64,000 bases of DNA from Massilia putida (lineage in GTDB: Bacteria; Pseudomonadota; Gammaproteobacteria; Burkholderiales; Burkholderiaceae_D): the NCBI RefSeq assembly GCF_001941825.1, contig NZ_CP019038.1, positions 6,200,001-6,264,000 of the forward strand. The letters run 5' to 3'. Positions within the stretch are counted from its first letter, which is position 1; every line of letters starts with the position of its first letter. Shown here piece by piece: positions 39,709 through 48,678 of this stretch. Made by a program: the position numbers and the translations under genes. The notes under the pieces were generated by a model that saw only the letters and a program-made list of their open reading frames with translations, was not told the DNA's origin and made no database searches.

Positions 39709-41010
39709 TCATTCGCGCTCCTCGGTGCGGGGTGCCATCGTGGCGTCCTCGTCGAACGGCCAGCCGCTGGGCGGCGGCACATGGCGCTGGAATTCATGCG
39801 GCATCACGATCGGCACCTGCAGGCAGACGCTCTGCGTCGGCAGCACTTCCATCCAGGCCCGGACGAGCTCCTTGTACGCGATGCCGACGGGCCGGATCTT
39901 GCGGTCGAGGTCGAACAAACCCAATGCGTTGACGTTGCCGTTGTTCTCGCGCAGGGCCGTGTCCCAGTCGACCTGGTCCGTCAGCGAATACCACGTGAAG
40001 CCGACGAGCGGCACGCCATTGTTGCGCACGCGCAGGACATTGGCCCATTCCTTGCGCAGCCAGTTCACGGCTTCGTCGCCCCGCGGTCCCTCGGACAGAT
40101 TCGTTTCCGTGTGCATCACGGGCAGCCGGTAACGGTTGTAATACTGGTGCGTGATGACGGCATAGCCGAAGATTTCGCCCGCCGCGCGTGTGAGTCCGTC
40201 CGCGGACACGTAATGCTCGTTGGTCTGGTAATAATCGTTGCCCATGATGCAGTGGTGCTTCAGATTATTATTCAGGAAGAAGTGGTACTCCTCGCGCGTC
40301 ATCCCATTGTCCATCAGGTATTCGTACATTTCCGAATCCACGCGGCGGCCGTAATTCAAATCGAGCGAGAGGAAGCGCCGTGAGTTGTACAACTCGGCGG
40401 GGCCGATGGCGGACGGACTTTCGGCGTGGAAGTATTCCGTCGATTCGCTCTGGATGAATAACGCGTCCGGGCGGACTTGCAGGATGGCGCGCATGGCGAG
40501 GATGTTCGCCTTGACGAGATTTTTCGTCGCGGTGACGAAGCCGCGATCGGTCGTCATCTGCTCGTTCCACCAGCCGTACAGGGCGGAAAAGAGGGCGCAG
40601 ATCGACATCTCGTTGATCGGCGTATACAACTGCAGCCACGGATAGCGGCGCGCGAACGTGCCGGCATAGTCGGCGAACAACTCGGGGAAATCAGGGTTCT
40701 GGAAATTGCCGATCCAGTCGGGCACGCCGAAGTGGCACAGGTCGATGATGGATGCGATGTTGCGCTGGCGCAGATCGTTGAGCGTCAGATCCGCGAATTC
40801 CCAGTCGTAGCGCTTGGGACCAAGCCAGGTCTTGTGCAGCGGCGGTCCGTAGCGCAGGACCTTCAGGCCGAGTTCCTGCACTAGATCGAAGTCCGTGCGC
40901 CAATGCGTGTAATGGCCGCACTTCTCCATCTCGTCCATCCGCACCCGACCGTTCTCGATCGTCGGAATGCTGTTTTCGATACCCGTAGCGAAAATAAATC
41001 CTGGCGACAT
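39709..41010 (-). CDS. Glycoside hydrolase family 1 protein
   Basis: A 433-residue family 1 (beta-glucosidase-like) retaining glycosidase without a signal peptide. The acid/base Glu is in LYTPINEMSICALF and the nucleophile Glu in MHTETNLSEG. Aromatic sugar-site residues are in WYSLTDQVDWDTAL. The family's usual NEP and ENG motifs appear as NEM and TETN, so it is a divergent branch and the substrate cannot be told. It may be cytoplasmic. It ends 12 nt from tRNA-Arg. Confidence 0.8.
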   Translation of the reverse strand: MSPGFIFATGIENSIPTIENGRVRMDEMEKCGHYTHWRTDFDLVQELGLKVLRYGPPLHKTWLGPKRYDWEFADLTLNDLRQRNIASIIDLCHFGVPDWIGNFQNPDFPELFADYAGTFARRYPWLQLYTPINEMSICALFSALYGWWNEQMTTDRGFVTATKNLVKANILAMRAILQVRPDALFIQSESTEYFHAESPSAIGPAELYNSRRFLSLDLNYGRRVDSEMYEYLMDNGMTREEYHFFLNNNLKHHCIMGNDYYQTNEHYVSADGLTRAAGEIFGYAVITHQYYNRYRLPVMHTETNLSEGPRGDEAVNWLRKEWANVLRVRNNGVPLVGFTWYSLTDQVDWDTALRENNGNVNALGLFDLDRKIRPVGIAYKELVRAWMEVLPTQSVCLQVPIVMPHEFQRHVPPPSGWPFDEDATMAPRTEERE

Positions 41011-41146
41011 GCGAACCTCTGGTTGCTGATCGGTCCAATTTATTGTAGCCGGGATTGCAAATAGCGTTCCGAACCGTGCGCGCCCCCTTTACTGTCGCGT
41101 GTAAGCTGTGCTATCAATCAGGCAACATTTCAGATTTTTATCCCTG

Positions 41147-43180
41147 ATGGTCACGACCAGCATGCCCAACCCCGCCGCGGCACGACCCGCCTCGTCCCTG
41201 GACACATCCGAGCGCCGGCTGGCAACGGGCGTGCTCGTGTCCTTGCTGCTGCACGGCCTCGTGCTGTCCTTGCAGTTCGGCATCCCAGGTTTGCGTCCCG
41301 GGCCAGGCGGGCCCATCGCGGTTCGGCTGACGCCCGCGCCTGCCGCCGTTCCGGTGCCTCCGCCGTCGCCGCTTCCGCAGGTACCTGTGCCTGTACCGGC
41401 GCCGCCACTGGTCGCGGCCGTGCCGGCACCTCAGGTGGCGCCGCCGTTGCCATTACCGGAAGCGCCGCGCCAAGGCTTCAAACTCGTCGATCCTGTCGCG
41501 CCTGCGCCACCGCCAGCGGCACCGGCGCCCACGTCCGCGCCCCCGCCGCGGCGGGTTGCCAAACGCCGCCGCAAAACACCGGCGACGCGCCTGGCGGATG
41601 GCCTGCACACGCGTGTGATCGCACAGGAAACGCACCGGGACAACACGTTCGATGTGCCGCTGCCGGCGCTGGAGCCCGATCCCGCGCCCGACCCGCTGGC
41701 CCGTACGGAGCCGCCGGCCGAGGCCGACAACAAACCTGTCGAGGACGCCGCCGCGGCCGAGGCTGAGGCAAGGGCCGAGCGCACCCGCCTGGCCGATGAA
41801 CGCGAGCGCGAACGGGAGCGGAGGCGGGAGGCGGACGAGGCCCGTCTGCGGCTCGACGCCGAGGACAAGCTGCGCGCCGAGGTCGCGCGGCAGCGCCAGC
41901 GGCTTGCCGATCAGTCCGCCCAATACGAGGCGGCACTGGCTGACGAGGCGCAGGCGCGCGCACGGCAGGAAGAGGCACAGCGACTGGCGGAACGGCAACG
42001 TGCGGCGCAATTGGCCGAACAGCGGCGTAGCGAGGAGGCCGAGCGGGAACGCGTGCAGCAGCTGGCCGAGCAGCGACGTGTTCGGCAGGTCGAACAGGAA
42101 CGTGCGCAGCAGCTGGCGGAACAGGAGCGCATCCGGCAGGCCGAACAGGAGCGTGCGCAGCAGCTGGCCGAGCAGCGACATGCTCGGCAGTCCGAACAGG
42201 AACGTGCGCAACAACTGGCGGAACAGGAGCGCATTCAGCTGGTCGAGCAGGAGCGCGCGCAGCAACTGGCGGACCAGCGACGTGTTCGGCAGGCCGAACA
42301 GGAACGTGCGCAACAGCTGGCGGAACAGCAGCGCATTCAGCTGGCCGAGCAGGAACGCGCGCAGCAACTGGCCGAGCAGCAGCGCCTCCGGCAGGAACAG
42401 GAACGTGCGCAGCAGCTGGCCGAGCAGCGCCGCGCGGAAGAGGCCGTCCGCCAGCAATTGGCGGAACAGGAGCGTGCCCGCCAGCTGACGGACGAACGGC
42501 TGCGTCAGGAGCGCGCTCAGCAGGTCGAACAGGCGGCACGCCGGCAGGCCGAGGAGAGCGCCCGGCTCGCGCAGGAGCAGGCGCGCCGCGAACGGGAGCG
42601 GGCGGGTGCCGGCGGCCCGGCCGCGACGCCGGCGCCGGGCCCGGTGCGCGCAAGCGCGGACGGCGGCGCCGGCGACGGCGCGGGGCGGGGCAACGGTACG
42701 CTGCCGCGCGGCGCGCTGGGCAGCGATCTGGCCTCGCGGGCGCGCGAGATGATGCGCGGCATCGACATCCTGAAACCCGTGCCGCAGGCCGTGCGTCCGG
42801 CCGAGGACGCCGCACGCGCGTTGCGGCGCGCGCTCGCGGAGGCTGCGCGCCACGACATTCCGCTGCGCATGTACATCGACAGCGTGCGCCAGAAGATCGA
42901 GCGCAACGCGGTCCTGAGCGACGCCCAGCTGTCGGCCGACGTGGTCCGCACCGATCCCATCGTCAGCGTGGCGATCCGCAGCGACGGCAGCGTCGACGAC
43001 GTGGTGATCCTGCGCTCCAGCGGTCGCGCGGACATCGACGAATTCGTGCGCCGCATCGTGCGCTTGAACGCGCGCTACTCGGCGTTTCCGCCGAACGTCG
43101 CCGCGAATTACGACGTGATCGAATTGCGGCGCGTGTGGCGCTTCGCCGGCGCCCTGCGGCTCTTGGAAGAGATGCGCTGA
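41147..43180 (+). CDS. TonB/TolA-like envelope protein with tandem repeats
   Basis: About 677 residues. A short N-terminus is followed by one membrane helix containing SLLLHGLVLSL, with the His-bearing helix typical of TonB/TolA. A Pro/Ala-rich segment (about 50-150) precedes a long charged Glu/Gln/Arg/Ala helical region (about 200-510), including seven near-identical 17-residue units. The last 120 residues resemble a TonB C-terminal domain: VSVAIRSDGSVDDVVILRSSG. It probably spans the periplasm and contacts outer-membrane or export proteins; the partner is unknown. The start could be ATG 41147 or 41162; a GTG at 41108 is less likely. Confidence 0.75.
   Translation: MVTTSMPNPAAARPASSLDTSERRLATGVLVSLLLHGLVLSLQFGIPGLRPGPGGPIAVRLTPAPAAVPVPPPSPLPQVPVPVPAPPLVAAVPAPQVAPPLPLPEAPRQGFKLVDPVAPAPPPAAPAPTSAPPPRRVAKRRRKTPATRLADGLHTRVIAQETHRDNTFDVPLPALEPDPAPDPLARTEPPAEADNKPVEDAAAAEAEARAERTRLADERERERERRREADEARLRLDAEDKLRAEVARQRQRLADQSAQYEAALADEAQARARQEEAQRLAERQRAAQLAEQRRSEEAERERVQQLAEQRRVRQVEQERAQQLAEQERIRQAEQERAQQLAEQRHARQSEQERAQQLAEQERIQLVEQERAQQLADQRRVRQAEQERAQQLAEQQRIQLAEQERAQQLAEQQRLRQEQERAQQLAEQRRAEEAVRQQLAEQERARQLTDERLRQERAQQVEQAARRQAEESARLAQEQARRERERAGAGGPAATPAPGPVRASADGGAGDGAGRGNGTLPRGALGSDLASRAREMMRGIDILKPVPQAVRPAEDAARALRRALAEAARHDIPLRMYIDSVRQKIERNAVLSDAQLSADVVRTDPIVSVAIRSDGSVDDVVILRSSGRADIDEFVRRIVRLNARYSAFPPNVAANYDVIELRRVWRFAGALRLLEEMR
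42056..42409 (+). repeat. Seven 51-bp tandem coding repeats
   Basis: Within the TonB/TolA-like gene, the unit QQLAEQ-RR-VRQ-VEQERA (17 residues, 51 bp) occurs seven times in a row, the last one codon shorter. Variation is concentrated at residues 7-12. The units keep high nucleotide identity, so copy number may vary between strains. Confidence 0.85.
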
Positions 43181-43210
43181 CGACCATCCGCGCGCCCGGA
43201 TGACCTATGC

Positions 43211-43227
43211 CTGGCACTTGACGTGCG
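43211..43227 (+). promoter_or_regulatory. Candidate sigma-54 promoter before the export genes
   Basis: CTGGCACTTGACGTGCG contains TGGCAC and GTGC with GG and GC separated by exactly 10 nt, close to the sigma-54 consensus TGGCAC-N5-TTGC. It lies 77 nt before the Wza-like gene. In other betaproteobacteria, exopolysaccharide genes are under sigma-54 activators, but no such activator gene is in this window. Confidence 0.4.
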
Positions 43228-43303
43228 CCAAAGTCCTGACGGTTGAGCGGCTTACCCTGACTCTGTTTGCCAGAGGTTGGCAGCACATTTCGACAGGCAA
43301 CAC

Positions 43304-44431
43304 ATGAATACTTCCCCTACGCAATTTCTAAGACTGGCCCTGCCATGGCTGCTCGCCGGCCTGCTCGCAGGCTGCGCGCCGACCATCCACTTCCGCTCGC
43401 AGGATCATGCGGAGTCGGACGAGCCCGCGCCGCCCACGGAGATGATCACCGAACACCTGATCGCCGCGGAACGCCAGCAGCACCAGGTGCGGGCCAACGA
43501 AGACCTCGACCGTCTGCTGGTGCCGAATCCGCCGCCGTATGCGATCGGCAGCGGCGACATCCTGGCCATCGTCGTGTGGGATCATCCCGAGCTGACCGGC
43601 GGCCTCGTCACGGCGGCCAATGCCGATCCCGCCGTCACCGCCGCCGCGGCCGCGAACGCGAATGCCGCGCCTCAGGGCTTCGTCGTCGACCACCAGGGCC
43701 GCATCCAGTTTCCGCTGGCGGGCATGCTGACCGTCGAAGGCCTCACCGAGGAACAGGCGCGCGCCCTGCTGACGACGCGCCTCGCGAAATACCTCGCCAA
43801 TCCGAACGTGACCTTGCGCGTGCAGGCCTACCGCAGCAAGCGCGTGTATATCGACGGCGAGGTCAAGTCGCCCGGCCTGCAAGCCATCAACGACATTCCG
43901 ATGACGCTGGTCGAAGCCATCAACCGCGCCGGCGGGCTGCTCCCCACGGCGGACCAGAGCCGCATCGAGCTGGAACGCGGCAAGACGCATTACGCGATCA
44001 ACCTGCGCGACCTGGTCCAGAAGAACATCAACCCTGGACTGGTGATGCTCGCGCCGGGCGACGTGGTGCGCGTCCACTCGCGCGACGAAAGCAAGGTGTT
44101 CGTCTCGGGCGAGGTCGTCACGCCCAAGGCGCTGACCATGCACGACGGCCGGCTGACCCTCAACGAAGCGCTGGGGGAAAGCGGCGGCATCAGCCCCCTG
44201 AGCGGCGACGCGCGCCAGGTCTACGTGGTACGCAAGACGCCGCAGCGTACGCGCGTGTTCCAGCTCGACGCGCGCGTGGCCGGTTCCCTCGCGATGGCCG
44301 AAGCCTTCGAACTTCAGCCCAAGGACATCGTGTACGTGGCCGCGACGCCGCTCGCGAACTGGAACCGCAACCTGAGCCTCCTGTTCCCGGGCGCGCTGAC
44401 GTCGGCGGTGAGCGCCGCCAACCGGCCTTGA
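43304..44431 (+). CDS. Wza-like polysaccharide export lipoprotein
   Basis: A 375-residue outer-membrane polysaccharide export protein. The signal ends in the lipobox LLAGC. The Poly_export domain is at about 75-190 (YAIGSGDILAIVVWDHPEL and GRIQFPLAGMLTVEGLTEEQA), followed by two SLBB-type domains (VYIDGEVKSPGLQAI and VFVSGEVVTPKALTM). The C-terminus is WNRNLSLLFPGAL. It should form the export channel with the Wzc-like kinase encoded 57 nt downstream. The ATG at 43304 gives a normal lipoprotein signal. Confidence 0.93.
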   Translation: MNTSPTQFLRLALPWLLAGLLAGCAPTIHFRSQDHAESDEPAPPTEMITEHLIAAERQQHQVRANEDLDRLLVPNPPPYAIGSGDILAIVVWDHPELTGGLVTAANADPAVTAAAAANANAAPQGFVVDHQGRIQFPLAGMLTVEGLTEEQARALLTTRLAKYLANPNVTLRVQAYRSKRVYIDGEVKSPGLQAINDIPMTLVEAINRAGGLLPTADQSRIELERGKTHYAINLRDLVQKNINPGLVMLAPGDVVRVHSRDESKVFVSGEVVTPKALTMHDGRLTLNEALGESGGISPLSGDARQVYVVRKTPQRTRVFQLDARVAGSLAMAEAFELQPKDIVYVAATPLANWNRNLSLLFPGALTSAVSAANRP

Positions 44432-44488
44432 ACCGCATCGTCCGCGCCCTCCCGCAACGCCCGTCCAAGCCGATCTACGGAGCACCCC

Positions 44489-46777
44489 ATGAGCACCACT
44501 GGTGAGTCGCACGCCCTGTCGCACGTCATGTCCCGCCCACCCATCATCGGCGTGCCGTTCGATCCACGCGCTGTCGACGGGCCGCGCGAGGAGCCCACAT
44601 TCGATCTCAAGGGCTACCTGAACACGCTGTACGACAGCCGCTGGCTGATCGGCGGCATCACGGCCTTCATCACCCTCGTGGCGGTGCTGTATGCGCTCGT
44701 CGCCAAGCCCGTGTTCGAGGCCAACCTGATGATCCACGTCGAGGAGGAGAGCCCGAACGCATCGAAGAACATCCTCTCCGAAGCGTCGTCGCTGTTCGAA
44801 ACCAAGAAGGCGGCCATCGCCGAGATGGAGCTGCTGAGGTCGCGCATGGTGGTGTCGCGTGCGGTCGACAACCTGCAGCTGTATATCGACGTGCAACCCA
44901 GATACTTCCCCATCGCCGGCTTCTGGTTCGCCAACCAGAACGGCAACGCGCTGTCGACGCCGGGCCTGTTCGGCTATGGCGGCTATGTGTGGGGCAGCGA
45001 ACGGGCCGAGGTGTCGCTGTTCGAAGTGCCGGAAGCCTGGCTGGGGCGCGAGTTCACGCTGACGGCGCTCGGCCAGGACCGTTACCGCTTCTCCGGCGGC
45101 GGCCAGCGCATCGTGTTCGAAGGCGAAGTGGGGCTGCGCTACCGCGTGCCGACGCCGGAAGGACTGATCGAGCTGAAGGTCGACCGTCTGTCCGCGAATC
45201 CGGGTGGCCGCTTCCGCCTGCGCCGCATGTCGCGCTTCGCCATGATCGAGGCGATTCAGAACGCGCTCGTCATCACCGAGCAGGGCAAGCAGTCGGGCAT
45301 CATCGAAGTCAAGCTGCAGGGCGAGAACGCGCGCCGCACCTATGCCGTGCTGAGCGAGATCGGGCGCGAATACATGCGGCAGAACCTTGCACGCAAGACC
45401 GAGGAAGCGGAAAAGTCGCTGGCTTTCCTTAATCAGCAATTGCCGATCCTGAAGCGCCAGCTGGAGCAGGCGGAAGACCGCTACAACCAGTTCCGCAACG
45501 CGCACAGCACGGTCGACCTGCAGGAGGAAGCGCGCATGAGCCTGGGCCAGGCGGCGGCGGCGCGGGCGCGGCGCATGGACCTCATCCAGAAGAAGACGGA
45601 GCTGCTGGCCCGCTTCACGGAAGACCACCCGATCGTCGCCGCGATCAATCGCCAGCTCAAGGAAGTCGACACGGAGATCGAGCAGGTCAACACCCGCATC
45701 AAGGACCTGCCCGTGCTCGAACAAGATGAAACGCGCCTGACGCGCGACATCAAGGTCAACACCGATCTCTATACGGCCCTGTCGAACACGGCGCAGCAGC
45801 TGCGACTGATCTCCGTCGGACGGGTCAGCAACGTGCGCATGGTCGACGCGCCGATCGCGCCGGAAAAGCCGATCAAGCCGAACCGGCCGCTGATCGTGGC
45901 GCTGGCCGTCGTCACGGGCCTGTTCCTCGGCACCTTGATCGCGTTTACGCGCAAAGCCATGATGGGCGGAATCGACGATCCGCAAGCCATCGAGCGGCTG
46001 CTGCGCGCGCGGGTCGTTTATGCGACGATCCCGCACAGCAATAATCAGGACAAGCTGATGCGCAAGGCGAGAAGCGACGGCGGCATGTTGCCGCTGCTGG
46101 CTCAGATCATCCCCGAGGATGCCGCCATCGAAAGCCTGCGCAGCTTCCGCGCCGCGCTGTTGTTTTCCATGCCTCACTTCCGCAACAATATCGTGATGTT
46201 CGCCGGACCTACGCGCGCCCTCGGCAAGTCGTTCGTGTCCGTGAATTTCGCGGCCGTGATGGCGGCCAGCGGCAAGCGCGTACTGCTGATCGACTCGGAC
46301 CTGCGCAATGGCCAGCTCCACCGCTATTTCGGCATCAGCCGCGAGCGGGGCCTGTCGCGCGCCATCCTGGGCCAGTCGTCGATCGACGAGGTCATCCACC
46401 ACGACGTCGTCGAAAACCTCGACTTCATCCCGACGGGGGAACTGCCGCCGAATCGCTCCGAATTCCTGCTTCACCTGAACGTCGGCGGCCTGCTGCAACA
46501 GGTCGCGGCCCGCTACGATCTGGTGCTGCTCGATCCGCCGCCGCTGCTCGACGTGGCCGATGCGCTGATCATCGGCGCCCATGCGGGTGCCGTCTTCATC
46601 CTTGCCCGCTCGGGACGCACGAACGAATCCGAGATCAACGAATCGATCAAGCGCCTGAACCACGCTGGGATCTCGCCCCAGGGCGTGCTGTTCAACGATA
46701 TGGCGCCCCGCCTTGGCGCTTACGGGGCCTATACCAAATTTACGGCCGCAGGGCAGATTGGTTTCTCTGCCGGATGA
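44489..46777 (+). CDS. Wzc-like polysaccharide co-polymerase / tyrosine kinase
   Basis: A 762-residue inner-membrane protein. Two membrane helices (about 54-72 and 470-490) enclose a Wzz domain and a long periplasmic coiled-coil (ARKTEEAEKSLAFLNQQL to DLPVLEQDE), with the PxxP motif in APIAPEKPIKPN. The cytoplasmic BY-kinase domain has Walker A GPTRALGKSF, Walker A' VLLIDSDLRNG and Walker B YDLVLLDPPPLLD. The C-terminal tyrosine cluster, the usual autophosphorylation target, is reduced to two Tyr in LGAYGAYTKF. It sets chain length and couples polymerisation to export. Confidence 0.9.
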   Translation: MSTTGESHALSHVMSRPPIIGVPFDPRAVDGPREEPTFDLKGYLNTLYDSRWLIGGITAFITLVAVLYALVAKPVFEANLMIHVEEESPNASKNILSEASSLFETKKAAIAEMELLRSRMVVSRAVDNLQLYIDVQPRYFPIAGFWFANQNGNALSTPGLFGYGGYVWGSERAEVSLFEVPEAWLGREFTLTALGQDRYRFSGGGQRIVFEGEVGLRYRVPTPEGLIELKVDRLSANPGGRFRLRRMSRFAMIEAIQNALVITEQGKQSGIIEVKLQGENARRTYAVLSEIGREYMRQNLARKTEEAEKSLAFLNQQLPILKRQLEQAEDRYNQFRNAHSTVDLQEEARMSLGQAAAARARRMDLIQKKTELLARFTEDHPIVAAINRQLKEVDTEIEQVNTRIKDLPVLEQDETRLTRDIKVNTDLYTALSNTAQQLRLISVGRVSNVRMVDAPIAPEKPIKPNRPLIVALAVVTGLFLGTLIAFTRKAMMGGIDDPQAIERLLRARVVYATIPHSNNQDKLMRKARSDGGMLPLLAQIIPEDAAIESLRSFRAALLFSMPHFRNNIVMFAGPTRALGKSFVSVNFAAVMAASGKRVLLIDSDLRNGQLHRYFGISRERGLSRAILGQSSIDEVIHHDVVENLDFIPTGELPPNRSEFLLHLNVGGLLQQVAARYDLVLLDPPPLLDVADALIIGAHAGAVFILARSGRTNESEINESIKRLNHAGISPQGVLFNDMAPRLGAYGAYTKFTAAGQIGFSAG

Positions 46778-46802
46778 GTGGAAACGCTGCGGCCGTCGGT
46801 CG

Positions 46803-47945
46803 TCATTTCATCGAAGACGATGCCATCGATGCACGCCGTGGGCGGGGCTGCAAGGCATTCTTGACTGCACGCCGCACGCGAAACGTATGCGATTCGAACA
46901 GCAGGTATGACAGCCATGCCGCAGCCAGCACGACCACCAGCATGCCCGCATACACGGCGTAATCCAGCGGCGCATGGGGCGAGAGGCGATCGCGCCCGAA
47001 CGTTTGCAGGCCGATATACCGTAGCAGCTTGATGATGGGAATGTGCGTCACGTACAGCGTGAACGAAAACTCGGACAGTGTGTGCGCGATCCGAGCGACG
47101 ATACGCATCCGGGATGACCGCATGGCGAGCGGCGCCTGCATCGACGCCAGGACGGCCAGCAAGGGCAGGCTGTACATGAGATCTTGCACGAACGATTCGA
47201 CGTTGAGGTCGTTATTGCTGCCGCGCAGGCGGAAGTAGATCGAACAGGTGGCTGCCAAGGCGATCAGCACCACGCGTGCGCCGCCGCCGCAATCGATACG
47301 GATGCGCGAAAACGCCGCGCCGAGCAACCAGAGTGCGCAATACAGTGTGATCGACCACGGCAGCGAAGCACCCAGCACCAGGAGCAGAGCTGCGGCACCG
47401 GCCTGGCACACCCGGTTCCGGCTCGTGAACATGATCAGCAGCAGCGGAAACTGGATGTAGTACCAGGTCTCGTTGGCCAGGCTCCACAACGCGTAATTGC
47501 CTCCAAAGTTTTCCACGACAACGGTTTGCAGACCGACCAGATTGCCGATGAACGCGGTGGTCGAGTATTCGTTGACGGTCGACACATCGGCGCGGGCGGG
47601 ATCGATGGCCTCCGTCACGACGCCGACGAGCAGCATCAGGCACAAGGCGGGGACAAGGACCGTCCACAAGCGGGTGAGGCGGTCGATCGCATAGGCCAGC
47701 CATGGCGAGGCGTCGTCCGCTGTGGCGCAGGTCGATGCGCTCGCGCGATCCAGCTTGTTCAGCAGGCTGCCGCCGACGAGCCACCCGCTGATCAGGAAAA
47801 AGACGACGACCGCCTGGTGCGCGAAGCCGGTGGTGAAGGCCAGCGCCTGGTAGTAGATCGGGGGACTGGCGATGTCGCGCAGGCCCGGGAACATTTCGGC
47901 GCGCAAGTGCGCCGCCACGACCTGCAGCGCCGCCAGGCCCCGCAT
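46803..47945 (-). CDS. Acyltransferase 3 family membrane protein
   Basis: About 380 residues with ten or so membrane helices, family acyltransferase 3 (OafA/YrhL). It opens MRGLAALQVVAAHL with the catalytic His, and contains VVVFFLISGWLVGGSLL, DRLTRLW and SLANETWYYIQFPLLL. It probably O-acylates the polysaccharide or its lipid-linked unit. The start is uncertain. ATG at 47945 shares one base with the stop of a small upstream frame; GTG at 47960 is an alternative. The codons upstream of both look like a lost or frameshifted N-terminus. Confidence 0.82.
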   Translation of the reverse strand: MRGLAALQVVAAHLRAEMFPGLRDIASPPIYYQALAFTTGFAHQAVVVFFLISGWLVGGSLLNKLDRASASTCATADDASPWLAYAIDRLTRLWTVLVPALCLMLLVGVVTEAIDPARADVSTVNEYSTTAFIGNLVGLQTVVVENFGGNYALWSLANETWYYIQFPLLLIMFTSRNRVCQAGAAALLLVLGASLPWSITLYCALWLLGAAFSRIRIDCGGGARVVLIALAATCSIYFRLRGSNNDLNVESFVQDLMYSLPLLAVLASMQAPLAMRSSRMRIVARIAHTLSEFSFTLYVTHIPIIKLLRYIGLQTFGRDRLSPHAPLDYAVYAGMLVVVLAAAWLSYLLFESHTFRVRRAVKNALQPRPRRASMASSSMK

Positions 47946-48031
47946 CAGTGAAATGAGCACGGAGCAGCCGCTGGTACTGTCGAGCTGACTCTGTCGCTGC
48001 CATTGGATTGAAGGAAAAATGTGCCTGACAT
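47945..48031 (-). CDS. Short upstream frame coupled to the acyltransferase gene
   Basis: A 28-codon frame starts at an ATG with a good AGGAG ribosome-binding site (AACAGGAGATATCCATG) and stops in TGATG, overlapping the acyltransferase ATG. The peptide (MSGTFFLQSNGSDRV..., ending PCSFH) is not recognised. It may be a coupling leader, or the real N-terminus of the acyltransferase separated by a frameshift. Confidence 0.35.
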   Translation of the reverse strand: MSGTFFLQSNGSDRVSSTVPAAAPCSFH

Positions 48032-48059
48032 GGATATCTCCTGTTTAAAGTTCCGGGCA

Positions 48060-48662
48060 CTAGCTACAGATGTCCCAGGGGTAGGGGTAGGGATTGCCGG
48101 ACAGGGCCAGCGCGAGCCGGATCATCCAGTAGCCGACGGACACGGCGTGGAGCGCCCAGGCCGTCGTACCAAAGGCGAGGACGGCGCAGGCGATGGCGCG
48201 GCCCGTCGGGGGCGCGGGTGCGTCGCCCGTCAGGTGGGCCGAGCACAGGAAGGCGGCCATTCCGATGATCCAGCCGGCGATCGCTTCGGCCGGCGTGTGT
48301 TCGCCGGCGCGGACGAGGGCCGCGGCGACCGCCACGCCGAGGCCCAGCGCCAGCAGCGCCGCACCGAGGCGCGCCTGCGGCGCGCAGCGTTGCGACAGCA
48401 GCCAGCACAGCGTCGGAAAGGCGGCCGTGAACCCGGCGGCGTGCCCGCTGATGGCCTTGTAGCCCAGGGCCGGCAAGCCTGTCGCCCAGCCGAGGAAAGC
48501 GACCTTGGTCGCGGCGACGAGGGCCAGCGCGAGGCCGAACACGAGCGTCCAGCCGAGGGCGGCGCGCCAGGCCCGCGCCGCCAGCAGCCAGGCGGCAATC
48601 GCGCTGCCGGCGGGAAGCGTGAGGGACAAGTCGCCCAGGTGGAACAGCTTGGTCCAGAGCAT
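48060..48662 (-). CDS. PAP2-like membrane phosphatase
   Basis: A 200-residue protein with about six membrane helices and a PAP2-type core. Lys is in KVAFLGWATG, SGH in KAISGHAAGF and His in RAGEHTPAEAIAGW. The last motif departs from the classical SR-x5-H-x3-D: Arg is nearer the His and Glu replaces Asp. It may recycle undecaprenyl diphosphate or dephosphorylate a lipid-linked intermediate. The ATG at 48662 is chosen because the codons upstream are read from the sugar transferase gene. Confidence 0.72.
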   Translation of the reverse strand: MLWTKLFHLGDLSLTLPAGSAIAAWLLAARAWRAALGWTLVFGLALALVAATKVAFLGWATGLPALGYKAISGHAAGFTAAFPTLCWLLSQRCAPQARLGAALLALGLGVAVAAALVRAGEHTPAEAIAGWIIGMAAFLCSAHLTGDAPAPPTGRAIACAVLAFGTTAWALHAVSVGYWMIRLALALSGNPYPYPWDICS

Positions 48663-48678
48663 GGCGGCACCGGGCTCG

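Noticed and set aside
42056..42409. CRISPR-like array
   Set aside because: The 51-bp repeats are contiguous, coding and without spacers, and no cas genes are near.
43328..46663. A 1111-codon frame antisense to the export genes
   Set aside because: It crosses the gap between two clear genes and is full of His/Arg/Asp repeats expected from reversed codons.
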